Source: Isoetes taiwanensis (lineage: Eukaryota; Streptophyta; Lycopodiopsida; Isoetales; Isoetaceae). Taken from it: a stretch of DNA of 64,000 nt. The position numbers and the translations under genes were made by a program. Positions 12,412 to 24,269 of this stretch are shown in pieces. The DNA lies in contig JAJEKV010000002.1 in assembly GCA_021234155.1 (NCBI GenBank), positions 2,996,936 to 3,060,935 on the forward strand. The letters run 5' to 3'. The notes under the pieces were generated by a model. It saw only the letters and a list, made by a program, of their open reading frames with translations. It did not search any database and was not told the DNA's origin. The stretch's first letter is position 1; each line of letters opens with the position of its first letter.

Positions 12412-12744
12412 TCACTTGTCTGAGCGCCTTCTTTTGACAGCAGGCGCGCCCTTTGACTGCGTGGTTTGCTTGGTCTTCTGCGTGGCCTTTGATGACTGAC
12501 CCGTGCCTGGTTGTGGATCCTTGGCCTTGACTTGGTCTGTCGTATGTATGAATAGTCCTGTACCAGGAGGCATAGGACTAACATCGATGGTTGAGATTAT
12601 CTCATACCGCAATCTACTGTTCAGATTACGCTGGTGCCCCTCTGCCACATTGACGTTAAAATCGTGCCCGCAAAAGGCACGTCTTCCATATAAAAAAAAA
12701 GTATGACGAATATGGATCTTTTCGGCTGGGCAATACCTTTTCAT
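12412..12744 (-). CDS. Unrecognised small open reading frame
   Basis: Minus-strand frame of 110 codons starting at an ATG. The N-terminal half (HTFFLYGRRAFCGHDFNVNV) looks protein-like; the C-terminal third is rich in K, Q, T and S and ends in a basic KRRRSDK. I do not recognise a family. It could be one exon or a retroelement remnant. The sequence on both sides of the neighbouring LINE was contiguous before that insertion. Confidence 0.2.
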   Translation of the reverse strand: MKRYCPAEKIHIRHTFFLYGRRAFCGHDFNVNVAEGHQRNLNSRLRYEIISTIDVSPMPPGTGLFIHTTDQVKAKDPQPGTGQSSKATQKTKQTTQSKGAPAVKRRRSDK

Positions 12745-13266
12745 TATTGACGTGATCTTCTCATATCGATGCCGAGAGGCTTCTCAGCAATTCGTATATT
12801 CTTAAAACTACCCAGAAATACTTTCTTCAATCTGACTATCTCATAACAGAGTTCTTGCATAGATTAAAGAGGTACAGAAATGTGATTTCTTGGCATGGTC
12901 ATGTTTCCATTAAATTTGATGGCTGATTTTAATCTGGATGTTACCTAACAGCCATTATCCTGCGTCATGAAAATGCGACAAAAATGCGTCATGAAAATGC
13001 AACAAAAAATTGTTTTCAGGACATCATGTATTCTTGCCATTTTGCCTCCATGATTCCAGGCCACTTAGAAAAAAATCCAGTTTACATTGCTCCAATTGAT
13101 TCTGTTCTGTGTTGCAGTAAAATCTATTACTAGGCTGCCAACAATCTGACATCTCTGCCTTTTCTTCCACTGACCTATCTAGCGATCCAAATGCTTGATT
13201 CCAATGCATGCAACTATGGTGGCTTCCTTCGCTATGGCAGGAAAAGGAAAAAAAAATTCATTATAA
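12745..13266. other. No gene recognised
   Basis: AT-rich sequence with no coding homology seen. A short duplication (aaatgcgtcatgaaaatgc) lies near 12964-13000. Confidence 0.4.
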
Positions 13267-13530
13267 AATTAGGGTTGGAATCAGAGGTAGCGATGCTGAA
13301 ACAGGTACTATGTGGAACATTCCCTTCTAGATTTTACATTGTCTTTGGAGAAATCGCTATATTACTTTATAGAAATCAAAATATATGCAATACAAAATTA
13401 AGATTGGAATCAAAGGCAGCGATGCTAAAACAGGTACTATGAGGATTTTTTTTTTGTTATCGCCTTCACAGATTTTACATTATATGCGCAGAAATTGCTG
13501 CACTACCATATAGAAATCAAAATATATGTT
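13267..13530. repeat. Tandem direct repeat, two copies of about 130 bp
   Basis: The segment starting near 13267 (ttggaatcagaggtagcgat ... tagaaatcaaaatatatg) is repeated from about 13395. The repeat includes the run aaacaggtactatg in both copies. Function unknown. Confidence 0.7.
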
Positions 13531-13644
13531 GATTGCAGAATGTGCTCTGTATGTGGCACTATTGGATTATCTGATTCAAGGTTCAAATGTATTACAGATT
13601 TTTAAAGGTAATTCTAGAACAATTCTGTGAAAAAACCGGGCTAA

Positions 13645-14863
13645 GGGTGCAGACACCAGGTTCCAATCAGCTATAGAAAGTTATTTCAATATGAAGAATT
13701 TCTGCAACAAAAGCAGAATAATTGACTGGGACATCAAATGCTACTTATTCAGTGCAGTAGTAGCCACTACTCAATTATATGGGGCAGAAGCTTGGGGGCC
13801 AGGCCTAACAGACAAAAAATGGAAAAAACAAGAAGGAATCCTGAGGCAATGGCACAAACAGGAATTTAAAGTACGGACAAATACGCCACTGACAATCATG
13901 GTCCTCGAAACAGGGCAGAAACCAATGGAGGTGAGAGCATGGGAGAGGACCGTAAGGTACCTGATTAAGGACAATGCAGGAGACCTTCAGGGGAAATTGT
14001 CTAGTATTGCAATCACCGAGTCAGCAAAGTCACACATTCTCATAGGCAGCTGATGGTTTAAAGATGTGGCAAAATGGACCAGAGAGATGGGACTAAACCT
14101 GAGCGACCTAATAAACGAAGGGACAAGGAATGAGGAGGGGCGCCGAGAGCCACAAGAGCATGGTACCAAAACACACAGACCCAAGACAATCGCTCATGAC
14201 GCTTTTAACCCGGATCGGCCGAGGTAGGACATCGATGTATCGGGATAACATATTAGGAAAAGCCGGAAGAGATATCTTGGCTAGGTTCAGATGGGGAGTC
14301 ACGATCCGAGAATCGAAAAAGACAGTGGAGGGGAATAGACAAGGAGGACCTGGATATGCGCACTGCGTGACAATGGGAGAGTAGAGGATGAGAACCACAT
14401 GATTAACGATTGCCCGATATACCTGAGACATCGAGATGTGTATAGAAATATAAGATGGGGCAACCAAGATATATTCCGGATGACAATAACAAATCACTTC
14501 GGATTTGGCGCACGCCGATCCGCGGGAATGATGATCGCATTACGAGAAGTACACATGGAAAGAGGGTTTGTAATATGAACCGCACAAAAGCGGCTCATAA
14601 ACCCCACACAAATTGTTCAGTTAAAAGCTGATTGATAACGACGCATCACTGCACGTCCACGAAGCCGAAGTAAAGCGGGATGCTGGTAATAATAGAAAAA
14701 GTCAGCCTCTCTTAAAAGGCTACATCATAACAGCGCGATGTGCTAGTAAGCCCCTTTTTAGGAGTCACCATACTACACAAGTCCAGGGGCCTGAGGGCAC
14801 AATGGACGTTAATGTCTATTCTATTCTATTCTATTCTATTCTATTCTATTCTATTCTATTCTA
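13645..14863 (+). mobile_element. LINE 3' part with (TATTC)n tail
   Basis: Coding sequence starts mid-protein near 13651 (ADTRFQSAIESYF). It continues as a C-terminal reverse-transcriptase region: CYLFSAVVATTQLYGAEAWG, then TPLTIMVLETGQKPMEVRAW. A stop at 14053 and frame changes follow. In another frame near 14355-14420 is a zinc-knuckle-like CALRDNGRVEDENHMINDCP, and the frame ends at a stop near 14578. The 3' UTR of about 240 bp ends in ggacgttaatgtc and nine TATTC repeats (14816-14863) instead of poly-A. The same terminal design is seen at other places in this window. Confidence 0.8.
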
Positions 14864-15660
14864 ATTCCTGGGCATATCAGCACATGAACTGCCCATGGTA
14901 AAGTGTTTTGTTTCTTTAAACTTCAGGCCCTAATGCAGCAGGATCTTATATTTTCCTTCTGCATTGCGTAATATGCAGATGATATGGTAACAATGTTTCA
15001 TAGGACGTTTGTGCAGAACTTTGAACAAAGTGTTGCCTCTTTTTGTGATAGAATTATATGGAAATAAGACTTCTGATCTTTTGAAGAATATATGTGCCAT
15101 AACTGTTTGGCGATGCAAGCCTATGCTTCATGCACAGCAGAGCTTTTTCTAATTTGTTATGTTGCTAATTTAAGGTTGAATGCAAAGCTGCCCTTCAGAA
15201 GTAGTTGGGTAGATCTTCAGTCGAGGAATGACTTGAGGCTGGAGTATGTGCTGAGGAAAAAATCGAGCATGTAATTTCGAGGGAAAGTGGCTTCCCCATT
15301 GGAATGGAGCACGGAGCAAAGTGGAAATGAAATCAACAGAAGAAGGAGGGCAAAGGAGAGCAACTGTACAGCTTATGCAAATAGAGGCAGAGTGAGGCAG
15401 AGTATTGTATCCGACAGAGAGACTGAAGGGGATATGGCTGGTCAAAGCAAGGGGGAAGAGGGCGATTTAAGAAGCAGCCCCGCCGCTAAAGTTGACTGAG
15501 AACAGGCTCTCCAGAACTCCAAATCTAGTCATATCATGCTCAATCATTGGAAGCCTTGGTCAGACCAACAACCGCCCTTTTGCACTGTCCATTTGCCGTT
15601 TGCAGAGCTTAGAGCGAGGGGGATGTCCCCCCTCCCCTCCCCAGGTCCTGCGTGGTGCTT
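14864..15660. other. No gene recognised
   Basis: Short open frames on both strands, none with recognisable homology. The stretch 15280-15450 is purine-rich. Confidence 0.4.
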
Positions 15661-15712
15661 AAATGCTTCTCTTCGTCCTCGTGGTCGTTAAAAAATCTAT
15701 TCTATTCTACTC
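15640..15712 (+). mobile_element. Short LINE 3' terminus with TATTC tail
   Basis: The string gtggtcgttaaaaaatctat followed by a few TATTC units matches the terminus of the pentanucleotide-tailed LINEs elsewhere in the window. Little or no body precedes it, so it is a heavily truncated copy. Confidence 0.5.
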
Positions 15713-15797
15713 TTTACTTATTGAGACCTCCGGTGATTGTCTAGTTCAAAGTTTTTTAGATTATTTAGCTTTATATTTTTCTAACCAATTATTTTTA

Positions 15798-15883
15798 GAA
15801 AAATTTCTAAAAGTGCCCCTATATTTATCAAAATTTGTCAATCTACCCATGTATTTTTTAAGTTGGTAAAAATGCCCCTGTAC
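15798..15883. repeat. MULE left terminal inverted repeat
   Basis: It pairs with 18721-18808 on the opposite strand along about 85 bp with scattered mismatches. It is AT-rich, with a TATTTATCAAAA core and AAAAATGCCCCTGTA at the inner end. Confidence 0.7.
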
Positions 15884-16870
15884 AACAATCCAAATATGTC
15901 TCTTCCAGAAATAGTTACGTCGCCCTAAATCGACCTGCTTTACAAAAAGCAGTCTGCCGGATCTGACATAACAAAGTTAGTTAGAGGTTCTAAACATCAT
16001 CAACGGTTCAAGATCCATATATATTTGTAAGTTCCAGCTATGCCACAGTTCGAGATGCTGAATCCAGGTCTACTGTTGAATCGACTATATGCTTTAACCA
16101 CCACAATGTCTTATTTCTTGTTCAATTTCTTCTGCCACAATGTCATTCTTTTATCTATCTATCTATTTGAGATAAAAAAGGCAGGAATCACACGAAATCA
16201 TCAGGGATGCTAATCAAATTTTTTGCAGTGGTCCGTAACAGCCAAATGTTTTCCAGTGGTCCTTAACAGCTTAAGGATCTTTAACTTCTGTACTCAGTTA
16301 TCTGTTCAACGTTACGATCCCATTCTTCCATATCAACAAGCATGGATCAAATGAATAGGCAAATCACAGTGATAAATTTCTACCACAATATCTGCTTCTC
16401 ATTCTTCTATATAAGATCAAAAAATATTAAATATATATCATGTGGATAAGCAGGGATGCTGATCAAATGTATTATACAAATGAAATGTGCTGCACAGGTC
16501 CTATAAGCAGAGATCAAATAAATAAGCATTGTTCAAAGCATAGCTTCCTTTTTATGATCTGGTAAATGAACAACGAATTTTAAAGCACTTCTAACATCAT
16601 AACCACACCAATTATGAACACCTGAACTTCAATCAATTCCAACCTGAAATGTATCCAGTGCAATCCATTAACTAAATTCTATCTCTGCGTAACCAAATAC
16701 ATGAACATAATGAGATTGAACATTTAATTGAGATTTAAAAATGCAATAAATCTGATGACATGAAGAATCCAATAACTTGGATCATTTGCAAATTGAGATT
16801 TATGAATGAATAAATATGATCACATGAAAAATCCAATAAAGTCAATCTACAATAGAGTTTCTACAACTCT
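15884..16870. other. MULE internal non-coding region
   Basis: AT-rich sequence between the left terminal repeat and the 3' end of the transposase pseudogene. No separate gene is seen. Confidence 0.5.
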
Positions 16871-16879
16871 TGCAGTTAT

Positions 16880-18570
16880 ATCATCTATTCTCTATGGTCG
16901 TACTTCTTTGAAGCGATCTTCCATATGGATTTGCTTCTTCTTTGGTCTACCAGGTGGCTTGGGAGTTGCATGTAGTTTCATTTCTGTCTCCTCTTCCTCC
17001 AACACATCTTCAAATGGAAAAATTATACCTTTGTATGCATCACATCATGCCTGTAATGAATAAGCAGGATGAGCATAACCTTGAGGTCTTCGTTTCAACC
17101 ACAATATTGCTTCTATTGCATGAGCAAATGGAATGCCTCTATGCTGCCAAATACAACAAGTGCATGTTTTGTTTTCTAAGTCAACAATGCATCTACGCTC
17201 TGGTGTAATGATTTATACTAAACTATGGGATGCATTATGCCATGCAGACTCCTAAGCCATTCTAGCTTTGTTGCCTCATTTGTGGAATCTATCCATCAAT
17301 GCATGCCTAATATCTGTAAGCATCGCAATAATGGGCTTCTCTTATGCATCAAGTAACAATGAATTAAGAGACTTAGCTGTGTTTGATGTCAAGTGACCAA
17401 AGCATTGGCCCCCAAAATATGCAGTCGCTCAACTACTTGGTGACATGGTTTCCAATAACCAATCAGTTGCCACGTTACTAATTGTTCTCATGTTTTTAAT
17501 TTGCTCTTTGTACTCAAGAATCGCATTTGCTCTTATTGCCAAAAGAAATGCAAAAACTCTTTGTATTGTTGCATTTCAATTAGCCTCCAAATGCCTCATA
17601 CAATATGCATTTAGACAATCTGGAAATACGGTATCAAATGCCTCCTGCAAACCTTTATCCCTATCTGATACAAAAGTTAGGCATTTATCTACATGCGGAG
17701 TATTGTATAAGTGTTGCAAAAATAATGTCCAATTTTTTGCATTCCCATTATCAATAACAGCAAAAGCAATGGAATATAAACCTTCTTTGGCATCAATACC
17801 TGTCACACAAATTAGGTGACCGAGGTACTTACCTGCCAAGAAAGTGGCATCTAGTCCAATGAATGGTCTGCAACTGAAGAATCCACCTACATAAGCACTG
17901 TAAGTAATGAACACTCTGTAAAAATGACCTTGTTGCCCCTCAATAATGGCTTGGCTTCCTGGATTACTTTCCAATAATTTTTGACAAAAATCATGTAACT
18001 TCCGGTATCCTCTATGATGATCTCCATTAATTAAGCTCATAGCCATCTCTTTCACATTGTAAGCCAATGTGTATGCTATAGTAACATTAGCTTCCGTTCT
18101 AAAATCATCAATTAGCTCTGCTGGCTTGTAATGTGGATATTCTCTGAATGTCTTGTAACTTTCCTGACTAACCAAGTAGCTGAAGCTTCTTTGTTATTTA
18201 ATTAGTGAACACCCCCACAAGTATGCTCTCCTAATACTCTGACTTTACACCTTGGACTGCCACCAATCACGGAGGCATTTACATGCCAAACACATTGTTC
18301 TTTCCTGCACTTAACCATGTATCTAAATCTATCTTACTTTATTACTTTGAATCCAGTGTGAGTGGCAATGGAATGCGCCCAACAACATTCTTCACATATA
18401 ATAATGTACCAAATTGCTCTCCTTTGACCAATTTCATTGATGTCTGCGGAATAAATGCATATACTGATCTGCCATAGGCCCATTAATGTAAATTGTATTC
18501 TTAATTTTACAGAATCAAGAGACCATATTTTCATAAAATAAAGAACAAGCAAGTTGTGTCGATGGAACAC
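16880..18570 (-). pseudogene. MuDR-type MULE transposase, broken
   Basis: Minus-strand pieces lie in normal MULE order. Near 18350-18200 is a MuDR N-terminal zinc region (RFRYMVKCRKEQCVWHVNAS). From 18175 to 17576 about 199 uninterrupted codons carry the DDE core: RPFIGLDATFLAGKYLGHL, then GIDAKEGLYSIAFAVIDNGN, FVSDRDKGLQEA and YCMRHLEAN. Near 17200-17080 is a SWIM finger (ENKTCTCCIWQHRGIPFAHA) in which the usual third Cys is Phe. The end is GRPKKKQ near 16950. Stops and frameshifts separate these parts, so no active transposase is made. The first two catalytic aspartates are present; I did not find the third acid. Confidence 0.85.
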
Positions 18571-18720
18571 ATACCTCTAAAAAAAAATCCGAAAAGATTG
18601 TTATTATATTGGAATTAGAACAGCAATGCCTCCTGCTGGATTCCTTTACATGGTGGAACAAAGAAGGGTAAATTCTTGAAGACGCGCGAAACCAAGTAGC
18701 CTTTTTTTGCATCGGGCCCA

Positions 18721-18808
18721 ATACAAGGGCATTTTTAGCAATTAAAAAAAATATAGAGATATATTGGAAATTTTTGATAAATACAGGGTTAATTTCAGAA
18801 ATTTCCCT
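18721..18808. repeat. MULE right terminal inverted repeat
   Basis: Inverted match of 15798-15883. It closes the element just outside the N-terminal coding part of the transposase. Confidence 0.7.
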
Positions 18809-21120
18809 TGTTTTTGAGTTGCCCGAAGAGCAGACCTTAGGCGAGGTTGTGTTGTTGGAATATGCTTACAATATCTTGAATGAAGGCATAAGTTAGTGTG
18901 GAAGATGGAATATAAAGTGAATATCCCATTTGGAGGGCCACAGATAATAGCAAACAAAAGAAGAAGTTGTTTTCGCATTTTGTTTCTAAGTCAGGCTCGT
19001 CGAAATATGCCAGGAACTGTTAAAATGCAATGCATGATGCATTGATCAATTGAGCATGGAGAACTGGGGAACGGATTGAAGAACCTAGATCTTCAAGTTA
19101 GCAACCTAGACCTCTGGAAAAGTTTGCGCAAGAATTCAAAGTTTTCTGCAGTATGTTTGTCCGCCTCCTTTAATTTTGTCCAATCTGCAATGCTGATATG
19201 CTAGCCTATCTCACCATCACCAAATCCGAGTCCTTTAACCAGATTTTACCACAGCAACCGTCCGTTAATCTTGGATAACCAATCGACATAGACGAATTCG
19301 CACTCTCCAATCCAAGATAAAATTCGGATCTGTCATAGTTCCGGTCTTTCGAACCCAAAATCGAATGCTTCGTGAATAAGTTTTGCCCTGGCCGTTCAAA
19401 ATGCTAATTACTTTTTGAGTTGCCCCTAGGGGGCAATCCCGTTGTAAAAAAAAATGATGTTCAATTTGTTCAATATGCCATAGAATATTCTATATAAGCG
19501 GTTGCGATTGCTTGGGTTTTTTTGTGACGCCCAGTGACACTTAGACGGCGAACATTTGTTTGGGATGTGTCTGACAGTAGGGATTGTTTGGGTCTTCTTT
19601 GGGTAGCTATGCAAATCTCCTCCGGCGACGATAGTGGCATGAATGAGCTCCTTCCTTTTCTTGCGGTTGATCCATGGCAGCGGGAGCACAAGCGGAAGTA
19701 CATGTACATATCTCTGGCTCTTTTCAGGGCAGCACCTAGCCGGATTTGCTCTCTGCTAGTGCCATATCCAGGACTTTTTAAGAAGACAGCGTTACTCCTT
19801 CAACCCTAGAGGCACAGATCAATGCGAAGGTGATTGCATTTTGATGCATTTTTCCCATTTAGACCGAGGGTTTGTAGAACATGGTGATGCGTTACTTGTT
19901 TTGTCATTGTTTTCCTTGTTCTCTAAGGAGAAAAATCTATGAAGTTTGAGGAGCCAATAACAGCTATTGTTCAGCCAAAGGTGCATGCAATTATGTTGAC
20001 GAGCAGCGATGAGTTCTAGATGCTTGATTCTCATTTTTGGAGCTTATGTAAGTAGTTAATAGGGTGGAAAGAGGAAGTTTTTGGAAACATTTGGGTTGTT
20101 AGATTGTCATGGTAATGGAGCAATGCCTCAAAGCAGGGAAAATGATGACAACACAAGTAATGTGTGTGCTATTATGATGATGGTAGGGAATTGTATGGTG
20201 TGTAGTGTGTTGCTTACTACGATCTTGAATTATCATGTTTCTGGCTCCTGATGCTTCAACAGTGATTGCATCAAAAGATGTGTCTCTGAAGTTGCAGACG
20301 CTGCAACTTTTGCTTGTGCCATATCAATTTAAATTTCCATATTCCAATTCATCTGGCTGATTGTTATTATACAAGCAAGTATTTGATACTCGTCGGGCTT
20401 CAAATTGTTGCGATAAATTTAGTCAATAACTCGAGAGCAAAACTTAGTTGTTGACCTTGCAAATATATGCATTCTGGTGCATCTTTATTGAATATTACTA
20501 GAATCTGAAAGCAATGCTAGTAATTCTTCTGAAGTAGCAGTGCTGCTTTGGGCGCTAAGCGATCAGGCATCCTAATTTGTCAATTAAGAGTTCATTGAAT
20601 TTTGTTGTCTTTCTATGTTGGCTAAAATCTCTTGGCCTCCTGAACCAACAATAAAGAATGCTAAGTTCTATCTTTGGACAACATTTTGAAGTCTATATTC
20701 TTGTTTTGTTTCTTCTGTTCAGGCTTAACTTGATAATCTTGAGTGATTTGCAGCTTCCGACACCAATACATAAATGGAAATTGTCAGGGCTTCCTTCTGG
20801 AACTGAAGTTCGAATACAAATCACTTTCTTTATCTCTTTTCTTTTCAGACACAATTTATTCCATTTTTGTTCTATTTGATAATACAAATGGAGTTAAAAC
20901 AAAGTGGAAGCAAATTATGAAAGGACCGTTATGAACAATCAAAGGAGTATTAGCATGTCATTCACAAGGACGTTTTGCTGAATGAGGTTTTTGATTCGCT
21001 GCATTGCATCACACTATTCTTGCTAGTGCAGGTTAAGTCTAGCATGTTCCATCAGTGAGTTATGTGGATGATACCTGGCTTGGCGTTTTGGCACTAATTC
21101 CGTGGAAGAACAGAGGGATG
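18809..21120. other. No gene recognised
   Basis: No coding homology seen. At 19413-19442 there is a palindromic string (ttgcccctagggggcaa) in a context that reappears inverted near 41470-41500, suggesting a shared transposon terminus. Open frames around 19.4-19.8 kb are not recognised. Confidence 0.4.
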
Positions 21121-21129
21121 ATTTGACAG

Positions 21130-21640
21130 GTATGCAGTTGAGTGGGAACAAAGAAAGTTGGAGTTCTTGTTGGCTGATGCAGTAGGACAGGAGCATAGAG
21201 TAGATTTGTTGGTCTACAAGTTGACAACTGAAATACAAAGCTGCTACAGACACTTCCAATTCCAAATTTGCAGTTTGCAGCTCGATGGGATTATTGGAAA
21301 TTCTTATAGCAAGACATTGCAAATATTGGATAATCACGTCGAATTCTTAGGCCTGGATGGACCAATCGCTCGAGTTAGTAGCTATTTAAAGCAGCATGTC
21401 ATCTATATTGTCTATAATGTTGGATCAAAATGCTCTTTCTGCGATTATTTGTGGTCGCAGAACAGCAACATATGCAAGCATGTTTTGAAGATTTACATGA
21501 TGCTATATGGATTACCGTGGCACCTCAACCACCAACAAAACCTGATGACAATCTTCCAATGTTTTTATCAGAAAACTAGATTTGGAGTTGGAAATGTTCC
21601 GTTTAGAGTATTCAAATGATGTTATTCTCATGGAAAGCAT
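21130..21640 (+). pseudogene. SWIM zinc-finger protein fragment (MULE/FAR1-related)
   Basis: One open frame of 153 codons. It contains HRVDLLVYKLTTEIQSCYR and later KCSFCDYLWSQNSNICKHVL, a SWIM-like Cys-Cys ... CxH zinc finger as found in MULE-derived and FAR1/FHY3-like plant proteins. The N-terminal DDE-like part is not present. It may be a lone exon or a remnant of a domesticated-transposase gene. It is on the opposite strand from, and unlike, the MULE at 15.8-18.8 kb. Confidence 0.6.
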
Positions 21641-22373
21641 GTTCACAATGCTTCGGCAAGTCCGACATGAATTACAACAACTAAAATCAAAACGGGGTTT
21701 TAGCAGATAAAATCAGTTCAAGGTTGAAACCAAAATCAGGAATAAGTAAATTTTCAAGGCGAAGACAATAGCAAGTTATGATTAATGGAAGCCATCCAGG
21801 AATTATGCAATCGACCAGGTCACGGACTCAAAAGAAAAGAACTATGCAACAAGAAATAGATGTGGGCTTGGGGCAATGTCAACATTTATTTGATTGCTCT
21901 CTTGTTGATTATGCAGATAGTTATTGTGGTGCTTAACTGCCACGCTATACATATCCACTCTAATATTGTCTTCCAATCTATAGTTTATGCATCACGAATT
22001 GAGCTATATGTATAGGCAATTTAGTTACATAGTTAATTTCAATTTTATTCATAATTTTCTGCACAATTACCTTTACATGGCCATGCCCCCATTCTAAGGG
22101 TTGTAATACACCCCCATCCTAAGGTTGTAATTGTTTGTACGTAGGCTTCTTGCAAATAGCAGCAAATTATTGTCATCTGACCTTCTACCAGAATTTAAGG
22201 CATTGCGGACCCATCACAATACAGTATATCATCTGGTGCTCTAGAGCATCCCTTTGAAAAATAAGAACCTTGCCTCTTGCAGAATAATTTGATATGGGAC
22301 GGTACACTTCATTCCAACTACCCGAGTCAGAATAGCTTCTGGGTCCATTGCAAGAACTATCCCCATCAAAACC
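21641..22373. other. No gene recognised
   Basis: AT-rich; nothing recognisable apart from a short duplicated phrase about 'cccccat..taaggttgtaat' near 22085-22130. Confidence 0.4.
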
Positions 22374-22580
22374 CTAGATAAATGTGACTGATGGGATAAT
22401 TGTAAAGATTTCCTCTACGACAATTGTTTTACATTGCATAACCAGCAATTGATGAAGTGCTATGTCAGAGCATCTGAGATCAGCATGAGCTGCTCGGATG
22501 TGTGCATATGCCGGACACTCCTGTAGAGCATGGTGTTCATCTTCTACTATCTGCATGTGGCAACACCAGCCTCCCGTCAC
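22374..22580 (-). mobile_element. LINE zinc-knuckle fragment
   Basis: Minus-strand frame with CHMQIVEDEHHALQECPAYA, closely similar in pattern to the Cys ... EDExH ... CPxY motif at the C-terminus of the LINE at 13.6-14.9 kb. Only this terminal domain remains. Confidence 0.55.
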
Positions 22581-22619
22581 CCATCAACAATCCAGGTATT
22601 TGTATATCTGCAAGATTGA

Positions 22620-22790
22620 GAACATTCTAGAATAAACGGATCTCACGGAATCTAAAGAAATCTCATAAAACATAAAAGAATCTATGCAAGCCTAAAGAAA
22701 CCTTACAAGCCCTAAGAGAATCTTGATAGCATCTAAAGATATATCACGAAATTTTAAAAAACCCAAGGAATTCTCATGCTTGTTAGTTAA
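22620..22790. repeat. Degenerate short tandem repeats
   Basis: Repeats of about 25-30 bp built on tctaaagaaatctca-like phrases. They are diverged, and no function is suggested. Confidence 0.4.
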
Positions 22791-23200
22791 AAAATTTTGT
22801 ACTAGACTCTCCATACTTCCATTTCCAAACATATGCTTCTCTTTTCCGTGAAAAAAAAGTATTTTGAACCCGAATGGTTTCTAAAATGTTCAAAGTAATT
22901 GTGCATGCATCAATAATGGCTCCTCTAAAGGGCAACCCGTTGATGCGTTACCATCTTATTTATTTTGTTTGCAACGACTTTCTATCTTTTACGTAATACA
23001 ATTAACACAGGACATTCTCCAAATTTCCAAGGAATTACACACATTTTAGATGTTGTTGTACCTTAGTTTTTGAACCTAACTAAGAAGCCAATTCACTTCG
23101 GCCATGTGGTGTTGTTATAGATTCTTCCCAAATATAATTATTTTTACTACTCACCAAATATTGTATTGTTAGATATATTAATTTTTATTGAATTGATTAT
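22791..23200. other. No gene recognised
   Basis: AT-rich flank of the next LINE. Its end (23148-23205, caccaaatattgtattgtta...) resembles the direct repeats at 24148-24250 on the other side of that LINE. Confidence 0.4.
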
Positions 23201-23221
23201 TTTTTATATTGATGTTATTTT

Positions 23222-23969
23222 TACTTTTAGGTGGTTGTTGCACGACGAAGCAAAGCCCTCGAAGATCTGCTTTGCTACCGGGCCCTGAACTTGTGTATTA
23301 TAGGGGTTGCAGAGGTAGAGGATGATGCCCATTCTAATGTGGATGAGGCTTTGCATTTTTTCACTGACGTCATGCATGTGAAGGCTGGTGGAGTTGTCTC
23401 TGCTATTAGGGTGGGAGCGGCAAGACCTGATCATCCTCGACATCTTTTGGTTCGGTTTCAAGATGCTCTTAGTTGCTTACACGTTCTTCCGCATGGAAAC
23501 CATCTCAGAGGGACTAGTTTCTCAGTACAGGAGGACCTCTCCCCCTTCAATTGTGTGACCGTAAGGAGGAGCTCTGCAAGGTGAGGGCAGCCCGTTTGCA
23601 AAAGAAATGGGCAGTGTAGAGGGGAGGCACAATAATCGTTCTAGACTAATGGCCTTCCAATTCTGGCTATGTCTAGATAATTTTAGAAGCACAAAATTAC
23701 CATTAGCATTATCATTAGCATTAGCTTTATCTTTTCTTTGTACTCTTTGGGCTTCTATGCCCCTTTTCTTGTTTGGGTCCCATGGCCAATTTATCTTTTC
23801 TTTGTACTCTTTGGGCTTCTATGCCCCTTTTCTTGTTTGGGTTCCATGGCCAATTTGGTCTCCATGGATGTTAAAAACCCTATCTATCTATCTTCCTTCT
23901 TATTTTGGGTCCCACAAGCCAATTAGTCTCAATTGACAATAAAAACTCATTCTATTCTATTCTATTCTA
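23222..23969 (+). mobile_element. LINE with ORF1-like fragment and TATTC tail
   Basis: The open frame at 23231-23584 reads IIGVAEVEDDAHSNVDEALH, then VGAARPDHPRHLLVRFQDAL and LRGTSFSVQEDLSP. This is the pattern of the RNA-binding ORF1-type domain of non-LTR elements. The reverse transcriptase is missing. The 3' UTR contains a direct duplication of about 65 bp (ggcttctatgccccttttct ...) and ends with ggtctccatggatgttaaaa-type sequence and a (TATTC)n tail at 23949-23969. Confidence 0.65.
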
Positions 23970-24147
23970 ATGAATAGTATATATTCTACCATCATCAATT
24001 TGTCTCCTTTACTACTGCACTATCTAGGCTTTACAATATCTCAGTTCTAACAATTTTAAAGAACATAAAATCGAGATGACAATAATAATATAGTATAATA
24101 ATAATATAAAATAATATTATAGTAAATTATTAGATCTCAAATGATTG

Positions 24148-24252
24148 TCACGTTTTACTAGTCACCAAATAGTTTATTGCTAGAATATATCATTTTTATT
24201 TAGTTACTAGTCACCAAATAGTTTATGGCTAGAATATATCATTTTTATTTAG
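24148..24252. repeat. Direct repeat, two copies of about 53 bp
   Basis: The phrase ctagtcaccaaatagttta followed by gctagaatatatcattttta occurs twice in tandem here, and a diverged third copy lies at 23148-23205 before the LINE. Confidence 0.7.
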
Positions 24253-24269
24253 TTGATTATCTTTTATGC

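Larger units (their letters stand above)
15798..18808 (-). mobile_element. Mutator-like element (MULE) with TIRs
   Basis: An element of about 3.0 kb bounded by long, diverged terminal inverted repeats: 15798-15883 on the left and 18721-18808 on the right. After reverse-complementing the right end the two share a TATTTATCAAAA core and AAAAATGCCC. The broken transposase lies inside on the minus strand. A 9-bp target duplication could not be confirmed by eye, probably because of age. Confidence 0.75.

Noticed and set aside
14816-14863. Telomere-like repeat
   Set aside because: TATTC is not a plant telomere unit, and it directly follows a LINE 3' UTR.
17445-17819. Plus-strand 124-codon ORF
   Set aside because: It lies opposite the MULE transposase core and has no homology of its own.
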